Positions 12,090-25,800 of a stretch of 64,000 nt of DNA are shown in pieces. The stretch comes from Agriotes lineatus. Taxonomy: Eukaryota; Arthropoda; Insecta; Coleoptera; Elateridae. The notes beneath the pieces are model-generated. The model worked only from the letters and a program-made list of their open reading frames with translations, was not told the DNA's origin and did not search any database. The stretch covers positions 82,428 through 146,427 of the forward strand of contig CALNHX010003580.1 of NCBI GenBank assembly GCA_940337035.1, read 5' to 3'. The first letter of the stretch is position 1. The number at the start of each line of letters is the position of its first letter. Made by a program: the position numbers and the translations under genes.

Positions 12090-15000
12090 CTGAACGATTG
12101 GTCAGAGAAAAACTTCAAGTACATAAGATGTAGTAAATTTTATCTTATTTTATTTCATATAGGTTCAACATTTACGAGAAATAGATAGCTTTCGGGTATG
12201 TTAGAAAAACTAAAAAAATCGGTTTTTACACTGTTTTTGCTTAAAAAACTTGTTTCCGGTCAAAATTTTAGTTGAAAAACCTGGTATTCATGTTCAGCGA
12301 CCCAAAAATCATATAAGAACCAAATATCAAAGCTTTATCAACACTTTCCTCTATTTTCTACCATTTCACTGGACTATATCTTCTCAGCGCTCTCGCGGCT
12401 GAACGATTGGTCAGAGAAAAACTTCAAGTACATAAGATGTAGTAAATTTTATCTTCTTTTATTTCATATAGGTTCAATATTTACGAGAAATGAATAGCTA
12501 TCGGGTAATTTTAGAAAAACAAAAAAACCGGTTTTTACACTGTTTTTGCTTAAAAAACTTGTTTCCGGTCAAAATTTTAGTTGGAAAACCTGATATTCGT
12601 GTTCAGCGACCCAAAAAACGTATAGGAACCAAATATCAAAATTATATCAAAACTTTGCTCTATTTTCTACCATTTGACTAGACTATAACTTCGTGGCGCT
12701 CCCGCGGCTGAACGATTGGTCAGAGAAAAACTTCAAGTACATAAGATGTAGTAAATTTTATCTTTTTTTATTTCATATAGGTTCAATATTTACAAGAAAT
12801 GAATAGCTTTCGGGTAATTTTAGAAAAACAGAAAAAACCGGTTTTTACACTGTTTTTGCTTAAAAAACTTGTTTCCGGTCAAAATTTTAGTTGAAAAACC
12901 TGGTATTCATGTTCAGCGACCCAAAAATCATATAAGAACCAAATATCAAAGCTTTATCAACACTTTCCTCTATTTTCTACCATTTCACTGAACTATATCT
13001 TCTCGGCGCTCTCGCGGCTGAACGATTGGTCAGAGAAAAACTTTAAGTACATAAGATGTAGTAAATTTTATCTTATTTTATTTCATATAGGTTCAACATT
13101 TACGAGAAATAGATAGCTTTCGGGTAATGTTAGAAAAACTAAAAAAATCGGTTTTTACACTGTTTTTGCTTAAAAAACTTGTTTCCGGTCAAAATTTTAG
13201 TTGAAAAACCTGGTATTCATGTTCAGCGACCCAAAAATCATATAAGAACCAAATATCAAAGCTTTATCAACACTTTCCTCTATTTTCTACCATTTCACTG
13301 GACTATATCTTCTCGGCGCTCTCGCGGCTGAACGATTGGTCAGAGAAAAACTTCAAGTACATAAGATGTAGTAAATTTTATCTTATTTTATTTCATATAG
13401 GTTCAACATTTACGAGAAATAGATAGCTTTCGGGTAATGTTAGAAAAACTAAAAAAATCGGTTTTTACACTGTTTTTGCTTAAAAAACTTGTTTCCGGTC
13501 AAAATTTTAGTTGGCAAACCTGATATTCGTGTTCAGCGACCCAAAAAACGTATAGGAATCAAATATCAAAATTATATCAAAACTTTGCTCTATCTTCTAC
13601 CATTTGACTGGACTATAACTTCGTGGCGCTCCCGCGGCTGAACGATTGGTCAGAGAAAAACTTCAAGTACATAAGATGTAGTAAATTTTATCTTTTTTTA
13701 TTTCATATAGGTTCAATATTTACGAGAAATGAATAGCTATCGGGTAATTTTAGAAAAACAAAAAAAACCGGTTTTTACACTGTTTTTGCTTAAAAAACTT
13801 GTTTCCGGTCAAAATTTTAGTTGGAAAACCTGATATTCGTGTTCAGCGACCCAAAAACCGTATAGGAACCAAATATCAAAATTATATCAAAACTTTGCTC
13901 TATTTTCTACCATTTGACTAGACTATAACTTCGTGGCGCTCCCGCGGCTGAACGATTGGTCAGAGAAAAACTTCAAGTACATAAGATGTAGTAAATTTTA
14001 TCTTTTTTTATTTCATATAGGTTCAATATTTACAAGAAATGAATAGCTTTCGGGTAATTTTAGAAAAACAAAAAAAACCGGTTTTTACACTGTTTTTGCT
14101 TAAAAAACTTGTTGCCGGTCAAAATTTTAGTTGAAAAACCTGGTATTCATGTTCAGCGACCCAAAAATCATATAAGAACCAAATATCAAAGCTTTATCAA
14201 CACTTTCCTCTATTTTCTACCATTTCACTGAACTATATCTTCTCGGCGCTCTCGCGGCTGAACGATTGGTCAGAGAAAAACTTCAAGTACATAAGATGTA
14301 GTAAATTTTATCTTATTTTATTTCATATAGGTTCAACATTTACGAGAAATAGATAGCTTTCGGGTAATGTTAGAAAAACTAAAAAAATCGGTTTTTACAC
14401 TGTTTTTGCTTAAAAAACTTGTTTCCGGTCAAAATTTTAGTTGAAAAACCTGGTATTCATGTTCAGCGACCCAAAAATCATATGAGAACCAAATATCAAA
14501 GCTTTATCAACACTTTCCTCTATTTTCTACCATTTCACTGGACTATATCTTCTCGGCGCTCTCGCGGCTGAACGATTGGTCAGAGAAAAACTTCAAGTAC
14601 ATAAGATGTAGTAAATTTTATCTTATTTTATTTCATATAGGTTCAACATTTACGAGAAATAGATAGCTTTCGGGTAATGTTAGAAAAACTAAAAAAATCG
14701 GTTTTTACACTGTTTTTGCTTAAAAAACTTGTTTCCGGTCAAAATTTTAGTTGAAAAACCTGGTATTCATGTTCAGCGACCCAAAAATCATATAAGAACC
14801 AAATATCAAAGCTTTATCAACACTTTCCTCTATTTTCTACCATTTCACTGGACTATATCTTCTCGGCGCTCTCGCGGCTGAACGATTGGTCAGAGAAAAA
14901 CTTCAAGTACATAAGATGTAGTAAATTTTATCTTATTTTATTTCATATAGGTTCAACATTTACGAGAAATAGATAGCTTTCGGGTAATGTTAGAAAAACT

Positions 15001-15497
15001 AAAAAAATCGGTTTTTACACTGTTTTTGCTTAAAAAACTTGTTTCCGGTCAAAATTTTAGTTGAAAAACCTGGTATTCATGTTCAGCGACCCAAAAATCA
15101 TATAAGAACCAAATATCAAAGCTTTATCAACACTTTCCTCTATTTTCTACCATTTCACTGGACTATATCTTCTCGGCGCTCTCGCGGCTGAACGATTGGT
15201 CAGAGAAAAACTTCAAGTACATAAGATGTAGTAAATTTTATCTTTTTTTATTTCATATAGGTTCAATATTTACGAGAAATGAATAGCTATCGGGTAATTT
15301 TAGAAAAACAAAAAAAACCGGTTTTTACACTGTTTTTGCTTAAAAAACTTGTTTCCGGTCAAAATTTTAGTTGAAAAACCTGGTATTCATGTTCAGCGAC
15401 CCAAAAATCATATAAGAACCAAATATCAAAGCTTTATCAACACTTTCCTCTATTTTCTACCATTTCACTGAACTATATCTTCTCGGCGCTCTCGCGG
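12090..15497. repeat. HOR unit II, 11 monomers, 3408 bp
   Basis: The order matches unit I (opening GGGTATGTTAG copy, L2/A, L3/B with ACAGAAAAAACC, ACTTTAAG copy, GGCAAACC copy, L2/A with AAACCGTATAGG, L3/B, L1/B run, closing L2/B). It lacks two L1/B monomers before the ACTTTAAG copy and one from the later L1/B run. Loss or gain of whole monomers with the phase kept is the signature of unequal crossing-over. Confidence 0.85.
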
Positions 15498-17355
15498 CTG
15501 AACGATTGGTCAGAGAAAAACTTCAAGTACATAAGATGTAGTAAATTTTATCTTATTTTATTTCATATAGGTTCAACATTTACGAGAAATAGATAGCTTT
15601 CGGGTATGTTAGAAAAACTAAAAAAATCGGTTTTTACACTGTTTTTGCTTAAAAAACTTGTTTCCGGTCAAAATTTTAGTTGAAAAACCTGGTATTCATG
15701 TTCAGCGACCCAAAAATCATATAAGAACCAAATATCAAAGCTTTATCAACACTTTCCTCTATTTTCTACCATTTCACTGGACTATATCTTCTCAGCGCTC
15801 TCGCGGCTGAACGATTGGTCAGAGAAAAACTTCAAGTACATAAGATGTAGTAAATTTTATCTTCTTTTATTTCATATAGGTTCAATATTTACGAGAAATG
15901 AATAGCTATCGGGTAATTTTAGAAAAACAAAAAAACCGGTTTTTACACTGTTTTTGCTTAAAAAACTTGTTTCCGGTCAAAATTTTAGTTGGAAAACCTG
16001 ATATTCGTGTTCAGCGACCCAAAAAACGTATAGGAACCAAATATCAAAATTATATCAAAACTTTGCTCTATTTTCTACCATTTGACTAGACTATAACTTC
16101 GTGGCGCTCCCGCGGCTGAACGATTGGTCAGAGAAAAACTTCAAGTACATAAGATGTAGTAAATTTTATCTTTTTTTATTTCATATAGGTTCAATATTTA
16201 CAAGAAATGAATAGCTTTCGGGTAATTTTAGAAAAACAGAAAAAACCGGTTTTTACACTGTTTTTGCTTAAAAAACTTGTTTCCGGTCAAAATTTTAGTT
16301 GAAAAACCTGGTATTCATGTTCAGCGACCCAAAAATCATATAAGAACCAAATATCAAAGCTTTATCAACACTTTCCTCTATTTTCTACCATTTCACTGAA
16401 CTATATCTTCTCGGCGCTCTCGCGGCTGAACGATTGGTCAGAGAAAAACTTTAAGTACATAAGATGTAGTAAATTTTATCTTATTTTATTTCATATAGGT
16501 TCAACATTTACGAGAAATAGATAGCTTTCGGGTAATGTTAGAAAAACTAAAAAAATCGGTTTTTACACTGTTTTTGCTTAAAAAACTTGTTTCCGGTCAA
16601 AATTTTAGTTGAAAAACCTGGTATTCATGTTCAGCGACCCAAAAATCATATAAGAACCAAATATCAAAGCTTTATCAACACTTTCCTCTATTTTCTACCA
16701 TTTCACTGGACTATATCTTCTCGGCGCTCTCGCGGCTGAACGATTGGTCAGAGAAAAACTTCAAGTACATAAGATGTAGTAAATTTTATCTTATTTTATT
16801 TCATATAGGTTCAACATTTACGAGAAATAGATAGCTTTCGGGTAATGTTAGAAAAACTAAAAAAATCGGTTTTTACACTGTTTTTGCTTAAAAAACTTGT
16901 TTCCGGTCAAAATTTTAGTTGAAAAACCTGGTATTCATGTTCAGCGACCCAAAAATCATATAAGAACCAAATATCAAAGCTTTATCAACACTTTCCTCTA
17001 TTTTCTACCATTTCACTGGACTATATCTTCTCGGCGCTCTCGCGGCTGAACGATTGGTCAGAGAAAAACTTCAAGTACATAAGATGTAGTAAATTTTATC
17101 TTATTTTATTTCATATAGGTTCAACATTTACGAGAAATAGATAGCTTTCGGGTAATGTTAGAAAAACTAAAAAAATCGGTTTTTACACTGTTTTTGCTTA
17201 AAAAATTTGTTTCCGGTCAAAATTTTAGTTGAAAAACCTGGTATTCATGTTCAGCGACCCAAAAATCATATAAGAACCAAATATCAAAGCTTTATCAACA
17301 CTTTCCTCTATTTTCTACCATTTCACTGGACTATATCTTCTCGGCGCTCTCGCGG
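15498..17355. repeat. HOR unit III, partial, 6 monomers
   Basis: The unit opens again with GGGTATGTTAG and CTCAGCGCTC, followed by L2/A (15807), L3/B with ACAGAAAAAACC (16116) and the ACTTTAAG L1/B copy (16426). Two more L1/B monomers follow. The expected GGCAAACC monomer is missing; the marker monomer of the next block starts instead at 17356. Block exchange has replaced the rest of the unit. Confidence 0.82.
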
Positions 17356-18285
17356 CTGAACGATTGGTCAGAGAAAAACTTCAAGTACATAAGATGTAGT
17401 AAATTTTATCTTATTTTATTTCATATAGGTTCAACATTTACGAGAAATAGATAGCTTTCGGGTAATGTTAGAAAAACTAAAAAAAAACGATTTTTACACT
17501 GTTTTTGCTTAAAAAACTTGTTTCCGGTCAAAATTTTAGTTGGAAAACCTGATATTCGTGTTCAGCACCCAAAAAACATATAGGAACCAAATATCAAAAT
17601 TATATCAAAACTTTGCTCTATTTTCTACCATTTGACTGGACTATAACTTCGTGGCGCTCCCGCGGCTGAACGATTGGTCAGAGAAAAACTTCAAGTACAT
17701 AAGATGTAGTAAATTTTATCTTTTTTTATTTCATATAGGATCAATATTTACGAGAAATGAATAGCTATCGGGTAATTTTAGAAAAACAAAAAAAACCGGT
17801 TTTTACACTGTTTTTGCTTAAAAAACTTGTTTCCGGTCAAAATTTTAGTTGGAAAACCTGATATTCGTGTTCAGCGACCCAAAAAACGTATAGGAACCAA
17901 ATACCAAAATTATATCAAAACTTTGCTCTATTTTCTACCATTTGACTAGACTATAACTTCGTGGCGCTCCCGCGGCTGAACGATTGGTCAGAGAAAAACT
18001 TCAAGTACATAAGATGTAGTAAATTTTATCTTTTTTTATTTCATATAGGATCAATATTTACGAGAAATGAATAGCTATCGGGTAATTTTAGAAAAACAAA
18101 AAAAACCGGTTTTTACACTGTTTTTGCTTAAAAAACTTGTTTCCGGTCAAAAGTTTAGTTGAAAAACCTGGTATTCATGTTCAGCGACCCAAAAATCATA
18201 TAAGAACCAAATATCAAAGCTTTATCAACACTTTCCTCTATTTTCTACCATTTCACTGGACTATATCTTCTCGGCGCTCTCGCGG

Positions 18286-18594
18286 CTGAACGATTAGTCA
18301 GAGAAAAACTTCAAGTACATAAGATGTAGTAAATTTTATCTTATTTTATTTCATATAGGTTCAACATTTACGAGAAATAGATAGCTTTCGGGTAATTTTA
18401 GAAAAACTAAAAAAATCGGTTTTACACTGTTTTTGCTTAAAAAACTTGTTTCCGGTCAAAATTTTAGTTGGAAAACCTGATATTCGTGTTCAGCGACCCA
18501 AAAAACATATAGGAACTAAATATCAAAACTTTATCAACACTTTCTCCTATTTTCTACCATTTCACTGGACTATATCTTCTCGGCGCTCTCGCGG
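18286..18594. repeat. Reference R-C (mosaic) monomer, 309 bp
   Basis: The third right-half class starts like R-A (GGAAAACCTGATATTCGTG, AAAAAACATATAGG), then has diagnostic GGAACTAAATATC, AAAACTTTATCAACAC and TTTCTCCTATT, and ends exactly like R-B (TTTCACTGGACTATATC, CTCGGCGCTCTCGCGG). Other copies start near 2790, 5272, 26958, 27886, 37186, 41527 and 58665. The block could be an intermediate between R-A and R-B or a product of conversion between them; its private CTCCTATT and GGAACTAAA states favour a separate, older subfamily. The left half here also has a shortened GGTTTTACAC, shared with copies near 22001, 22621, 26958 and 27886. Confidence 0.88.
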
Positions 18595-19524
18595 CTGAAC
18601 GATTGGTCAGAGAAAAACTTCAAGTACATAAGATGTAGTAAATTTTATCTTATTTTATTTCATATAGGTTCACCATTTACGAGAAATAGATAGCTTTCGG
18701 GTAATGTTAGAAAAACTAAAAAAATCGGTTTTTACACTGTTTTTGCTTAAAAAACTTGTTTCCGGTCAAAATTTTAGTTGAAAAACCTGGTATTCATGTT
18801 CAGCGACCCAAAAATCATATAAGAACCAAATATCAAAGCTTTATCAACACTTTCCTCTATTTTCTACCATTTCACTGGACTATATCTTCTCGGCGCTCTC
18901 GCGGCTGAACGATTGGTCAGAGAAAAACTTCAAGTACATAAGATGTAGTAAATTTTATCTTATTTTATTTCATATAGGTTCAACATTTACGAGAAATAGA
19001 TAGCTTTCGGGTAATGTTAGAAAAACTAAAAAAAAACGATTTTTACACTGTTTTTGCTTAAAAAACTTGTTTCCGGTCAAAATTTTAGTTGGAAAACCTG
19101 ATATTCGTGTTCAGCACCCAAAAAACATATAGGAACCAAATATCAAAATTATATCAAAACTTTGCTCTATTTTCTACCATTTGACTGGACTATAACTTCG
19201 TGGCGCTCCCGCGGCTGAACGATTGGTCAGAGAAAAACTTCAAGTACATAAGATGTAGTAAATTTTATCTTTTTTTATTTCATATAGGATCAATATTTAC
19301 GAGAAATGAATAGCTATCGGGTAATTTTAGAAAAACAAAAAAAACCGGTTTTTACACTGTTTTTGCTTAAAAAACTTGTTTCCGGTCAAAATTTTAGTTG
19401 GAAAACCTGATATTCGTGTTCAGCGACCCAAAAAACGTATAGGAACCAAATATCAAAATTATATCAAAACTTTGCTCTATTTTCTACCATTTGACTGGAC
19501 TATAACTTCGTGGCGCTCCCGCGG

Positions 19525-19833
19525 CTGAACGATTGGTCAGAGAAAAACTTCAAGTACATAAGATGTAGTAAATTTTATCTTTTTTTATTTCATATAGGAT
19601 CAATATTTACGAGAAATGAATAGCTATCGGGTAATTTTAGAAAAACAAAAAAACCGGTTTTTACACTGTTTTTGCTTAAAAAACTTGTTTCCGGTCAAAA
19701 TTTTAGTTGGAAAACCTGATATTCGTGTTCAGCGACCCAAAAAACGTATAGGAACCAAATACCAAAATTATATCAAAACTTTGCTCTATTTTCTACCATT
19801 TGACTAGACTATAACTTCGTGGCGCTCCCGCGG
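19525..19833. repeat. Reference L2/R-A monomer, 309 bp
   Basis: This is the second main class. Its left half has seven T's after ATC, GGATCAATATT, GAATAGCTATCGGG and an A tract running into ACCGGTTTTT. Its right half has GGAAAACCTGATATTCGTG, AAAACGTATAGGAACC, AAAATTATATCAAAAC, TTTGCTC, TTTGACTAGAC and the CTTCGTGGCGCTCCCGCGG end. It differs from the R-B class at many linked sites, so the two are distinct subfamilies. It contains a 63-codon open frame (19616-19807) only because its A tract is seven bases long. Neighbouring copies with eight A's lose that frame, which argues against coding. Confidence 0.93.
19649..19662. other. 14-bp perfect palindrome AAAAACCGGTTTTT (representative copy)
   Basis: In L2 and L3 monomers the A tract runs into CCGG and a T5 tract, giving the perfect inverted repeat AAAAACCGGTTTTT and an AgeI site. 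In most L1 monomers the same place reads AAAAATCGGTTTTT, which breaks the symmetry by one base. A few L1 monomers (near 621, 26029, 40903 and 62099) restore it. The palindrome lies at the centre of the phased tract element. It could be a dimeric protein site or simply a product of tract expansion; nothing in the sequence decides. Confidence 0.7.
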
Positions 19834-22800
19834 CTGAACGATTGGTCAGAGAAAAACTTCAAGTACATAAGATGTAGTAAATTTTATCTTTTTTTATTTC
19901 ATATAGGATCAATATTTACGAGAAATGAATAGCTATCGGGTAATTTTAGAAAAACAAAAAAAATCGGTTTTTACACTGTTTTTGCTTAAAAAACTTGTTT
20001 CCGGTCAAAATTTTAGTTGGAAAACCTGATATTCGTGTTCAGCGACCCAAAAAACGTATAGGAACCAAATATCAAAATTATATCAAAACTTTGCTCTATT
20101 TTCTACCATTTGACTGGACTATAACTTCGTGGCGCTCCCGCGGCTGAACGATTGGTCAGAGAAAAACTTCAAGTACATAAGATGTAGTAAATTTTATCTT
20201 TTTTTATTTCATATAGGATCAATATTTACGAGAAATGAATAGCTATCGGGTAATTTTAGAAAAACAAAAAAACCGGTTTTTACACTGTTTTTGCTTAAAA
20301 AACTTGTTTCCGGTCAAAATTTTAGTTGGAAAACCTGATATTCGTGTTCAGCGACCCAAAAAACGTATAGGAACCAAATACCAAAATTATATCAAAACTT
20401 TGCTCTATTTTCTACCATTTGACTAGACTATAACTTCGTGGCGCTCCCGCGGCTGAACGATTGGTCAGAGAAAAACTTCAAGTACATAAGATGTAGTAAA
20501 TTTTATCTTTTTTTATTTCATATAGGATCAATATTTACGAGAAATGAATAGCTATCGGGTAATTTTAGAAAAACAAAAAAAACCGGTTTTTACACTGTTT
20601 TTGCTTAAAAAACTTGTTTCCGGTCAAAATTTTAGTTGGAAAACCTGATATTCGTGTTCAGCGACCCAAAAAACGTATAGGAACCAAATACCAAAATTAT
20701 ATCAAAACTTTGCTCTATTTTCTACCATTTGACTAGACTATAACTTCGTGGCGCTCCCGCGGCTGAACGATTGGTCAGAGAAAAACTTCAAGTACATAAG
20801 ATGTAGTAAATTTTATCTTTTTTTATTTCATATAGGATCAATATTTACGAGAAATGAATAGCTATCGGGTAATTTTAGAAAAACAAAAAAACCGGTTTTT
20901 ACACTGTTTTTGCTTAAAAAACTTGTTTCCGGTCAAAAGTTTAGTTGAAAAACCTGGTATTCATGTTCAGCGACCCAAAAATCATATAAGAACCAAATAT
21001 CAAAGCTTTATCAACACTTTCCTCTATTTTCTACCATTTCACTGGACTATATCTTCTCGGCGCTCTCGCGGCTGAACGATTAGTCAGAGAAAAACTTCAA
21101 GTACATAAGATGTAGTAAATTTTATCTTATTTTATTTCATATAGGTTCAACATTTACGAGAAATAGATAGCTTTCGGGTAATGTTAGAAAAACTAAAAAA
21201 AAACGATTTTTACACTGTTTTTGCTTAAAAAACTTGTTTCCGGTCAAAATTTTAGTTGGAAAACCTGATATTCGTGTTCAGCACCCAAAAAACATATAGG
21301 AACCAAATATCAAAATTATATCAAAACTTTGCTCTATTTTCTACCATTTGACTGGACTATAACTTCGTGGCGCTCCCGCGGCTGAACGATTGGTCAGAGA
21401 AAAACTTCAAGTACATAAGATGTAGTAAATTTTATCTTTTTTTATTTCATATAGGATCAATATTTACGAGAAATGAATAGCTATCGGGTAATTTTAGAAA
21501 AACAAAAAAAACCGGTTTTTACACTGTTTTTGCTTAAAAAACTTGTTTCCGGTCAAAATTTTAGTTGGAAAACCTGATATTCGTGTTCAGCGACCCAAAA
21601 AACGTATAGGAACCAAATACCAAAATTATATCAAAACTTTGCTCTATTTTCTACCATTTGACTAGACTATAACTTCGTGGCGCTCCCGCGGCTGAACGAT
21701 TGGTCAGAGAAAAACTTCAAGTACATAAGATGTAGTAAATTTTATCTTTTTTTATTTCATATAGGATCAATATTTACGAGAAATGAATAGCTATCGGGTA
21801 ATTTTAGAAAAACAAAAAAAACCGGTTTTTACACTGTTTTTGCTTAAAAAACTTGTTTCCGGTCAAAAGTTTAGTTGAAAAACCTGGTATTCATGTTCAG
21901 CGACCCAAAAATCATATAAGAATCAAATATCAAAGCTTTATCAACACTTTCCTCTATTTTCTACCATTTCACTGGACTATATCTTCTCGGCGCTCTCGCG
22001 GCTGAACGATTAGTCAGAGAAAAACTTCAAGTACATAAGATGTAGTAAATTTTATCTTATTTTATTTCATATAGGTTCAACATTTACGAGAAATAGATAG
22101 CTTTCGGGTAATTTTAGAAAAACTAAAAAAATCGGTTTTACACTGTTTTTGCTTAAAAAACTTGTTTCCGGTCAAAATTTTAGTTGGAAAACCTGATATT
22201 CGTGTTCAGCGACCCAAAAAACGTATAGGAACCAAATACCAAAATTATATCAAAACTTTGCTCTATTTTCTACCATTTGACTAGACTATAACTTCGTGGC
22301 GCTCCCGCGGCTGAACGATTGGTCAGAGAAAAACTTCAAGTACATAAGATGTAGTAAATTTTATCTTTTTTTATTTCATATAGGATCAATATTTACGAGA
22401 AATGAATAGCTATCGGGTAATTTTAGAAAAACAAAAAAAACCGGTTTTTACACTGTTTTTGCTTAAAAAACTTGTTTCCGGTCAAAAGTTTAGTTGAAAA
22501 ACCTGGTATTCATGTTCAGCGACCCAAAAATCATATAAGAACCAAATATCAAAGCTTTATCAACACTTTCCTCTATTTTCTACCATTTCACTGGACTATA
22601 TCTTCTCGGCGCTCTCGCGGCTGAACGATTAGTCAGAGAAAAACTTCAAGTACATAAGATGTAGTAAATTTTATCTTATTTTATTTCATATAGGTTCAAC
22701 ATTTACGAGAAATAGATAGCTTTCGGGTAATTTTAGAAAAACTAAAAAAATCGGTTTTACACTGTTTTTGCTTAAAAAACTTGTTTCCGGTCAAAATTTT

Positions 22801-25800
22801 AGTTGAAAAACCTGGTATTCATGTTCAGCGACCCAAAAATCATATAAGAACCAAATATCAAAGCTTTATCAACACTTTCCTCTATTTTCTACCATTTCAC
22901 TGGACTATATCTTCTCGGCGCTCTCGCGGCTGAACGATTGGTCAGAGAAAAACTTCAAGTACATAAGATGTAGTAAATTTTATCTTATTTTATTTCATAT
23001 AGGTTCAACATTTACGAGAAATAGATAGCTTTCGGGTAATGTTAGAAAAACTAAAAAAAAACGATTTTTACACTGTTTTTGCTTAAAAAACTTGTTTCCG
23101 GTCAAAATTTTAGTTGGAAAACCTGATATTCGTGTTCAGCACCCAAAAAACATATAGGAACCAAATATCAAAATTATATCAAAACTTTGCTCTGTTTTCT
23201 ACCATTTGACTGGACTATAACTTCGTGGCGCTCCCGCGGCTGAACGATTGGTCAGAGAAAAACTTCAAGTACATAAGATGTAGTAAATTTTATCTTTTTT
23301 TATTTCATATAGGATCAATATTTACGAGAAATGAATAGCTATCGGGTAATTTTAGAAAAACAAAAAAAACCGGTTTTTACACTGTTTTTGCTTAAAAAAC
23401 TTGTTTCCGGTCAAAATTTTAGTTGGAAAACCTGATATTCGTGTTCAGCGACCCAAAAAACGTATAGGAACCAAATACCAAAATTATATCAAAACTTTGC
23501 TCTATTTTCTACCATTTGACTAGACTATAACTTCGTGGCGCTCCCGCGGCTGAACGATTGGTCAGAGAAAAACTTCAAGTACATAAGATGTAGTAAATTT
23601 TATCTTTTTTTATTTCATATAGGATCAATATTTACGAGAAATGAATAGCTATCGGGTAATTTTAGAAAAACAAAAAAAATCGGTTTTTACACTGTTTTTG
23701 CTTAAAAAACTTGTTTCCGGTCAAAATTTTAGTTGGAAAACCTGATATTCGTGTTCAGCGACCCAAAAAACGTATAGGAACCAAATATCAAAATTATATC
23801 AAAACTTTGCTCTATTTTCTACCATTTGACTGGACTATAACTTCGTGGCGCTCCCGCGGCTGAACGATTGGTCAGAGAAAAACTTCAAGTACATAAGATG
23901 TAGTAAATTTTATCTTTTTTTATTTCATATAGGATCAATATTTACGAGAAATGAATAGCTATCGGGTAATTTTAGAAAAACAAAAAAACCGGTTTTTACA
24001 CTGTTTTTGCTTAAAAAACTTGTTTCCGGTCAAAATTTTAGTTGGAAAACCTGATATTCGTGTTCAGCGACCCAAAAAACGTATAGGAACCAAATATCAA
24101 AATTATATCAAAACTTTGCTCTATTTTCTACCATTTGACTGGACTATAACTTCGTGGCGCTCTCGCGGCTGAACGATTGGTCAGAGAAAAACTTCAAGTA
24201 CATAAGATGTAGTAAATTTTATCTTATTTTATTTCATATAGGTTCAACATTTACGAGAAATAGATAGCTTTCGGGTAATGTTAGAAAAACTAAAAAAATC
24301 GGTTTTTACACTGTTTTTGCTTAAAAAACTTGTTTCCGGTCAAAATTTTAGTTGAAAAACCTGGTATTCATGTTCAGCGACCCAAAAATCATATAAGAAC
24401 CAAATATCAAAGCTTTATCAACACTTTCCTCTATTTTCTACCATTTCACTGGACTATATCTTCTCGGCGCTCTCGCGGCTGAACGATTGGTCAGAGAAAA
24501 ACTTCAAGTACATAAGATGTAGTAAATTTTATCTTATTTTATTTCATATAGGTTCAACATTTACGAGAAATAGATAGCTTTCGGGTAATGTTAGAAAAAC
24601 TAAAAAAATCGGTTTTTACACTGTTTTTGCTTAAAAAACTTGTTTCCGGTCAAAATTTTAGTTGAAAAACCTGGTATTCATGTTCAGCGACCCAAAAATC
24701 ATATAAGAACCAAATATCAAAGCTTTATCAACACTTTCCTCTATTTTCTACCATTTCACTGGACTATATCTTCTCGGCGCTCTCGCGGCTGAACGATTGG
24801 TCAGAGAAAAACTTCAAGTACATAAGATGTAGTAAATTTTATCTTTTTTTATTTCATATAGGTTCAATATTTACGAGAAATGAATAGCTATCGGGTAATT
24901 TTAGAAAAACAAAAAAAACCGGTTTTTACACTGTTTTTGCTTAAAAAACTTGTTTCCGGTCAAAATTTTAGTTGAAAAACCTGGTATTCATGTTCAGCGA
25001 CCCAAAAATCATATAAGAACCAAATATCAAAGCTTTATCAACACTTTCCTCTATTTTCTACCATTTCACTGAACTATATCTTCTCGGCGCTCTCGCGGCT
25101 GAACGATTGGTCAGAGAAAAACTTCAAGTACATAAGATGTAGTAAATTTTATCTTATTTTATTTCATATAGGTTCAACATTTACGAGAAATAGATAGCTT
25201 TCGGGTAATGTTAGAAAAACTAAAAAAATCGGTTTTTACACTGTTTTTGCTTAAAAAACTTGTTTCCGGTCAAAATTTTAGTTGAAAAACCTGGTATTCA
25301 TGTTCAGCGACCCAAAAATCATATAAGAACCAAATATCAAAGCTTTATCAACACTTTCCTCTATTTTCTACCATTTCACTGGACTATATCTTCTCGGCGC
25401 TCTCGCGGCTGAACGATTGGTCAGAGAAAAACTTCAAGTACATAAGATGTAGTAAATTTTATCTTTTTTTATTTCATATAGGTTCAATATTTACGAGAAA
25501 TGAATAGCTATCGGGTAATTTTAGAAAAACAAAAAAAACCGGTTTTTACACTGTTTTTGCTTAAAAAACTTGTTTCCGGTCAAAATTTTAGTTGGAAAAC
25601 CTGATATTCGTGTTCAGCGACCCAAAAAACGTATAGGAACCAAATATCAAAATTATATCAAAACTTTGCTCTATTTTCTACCATTTGACTAGACTATAAC
25701 TTCGTGGCGCTCCCGCGGCTGAACGATTGGTCAGAGAAAAACTTCAAGTACATAAGATGTAGTAAATTTTATCTTTTTTTATTTCATATAGGTTCAATAT

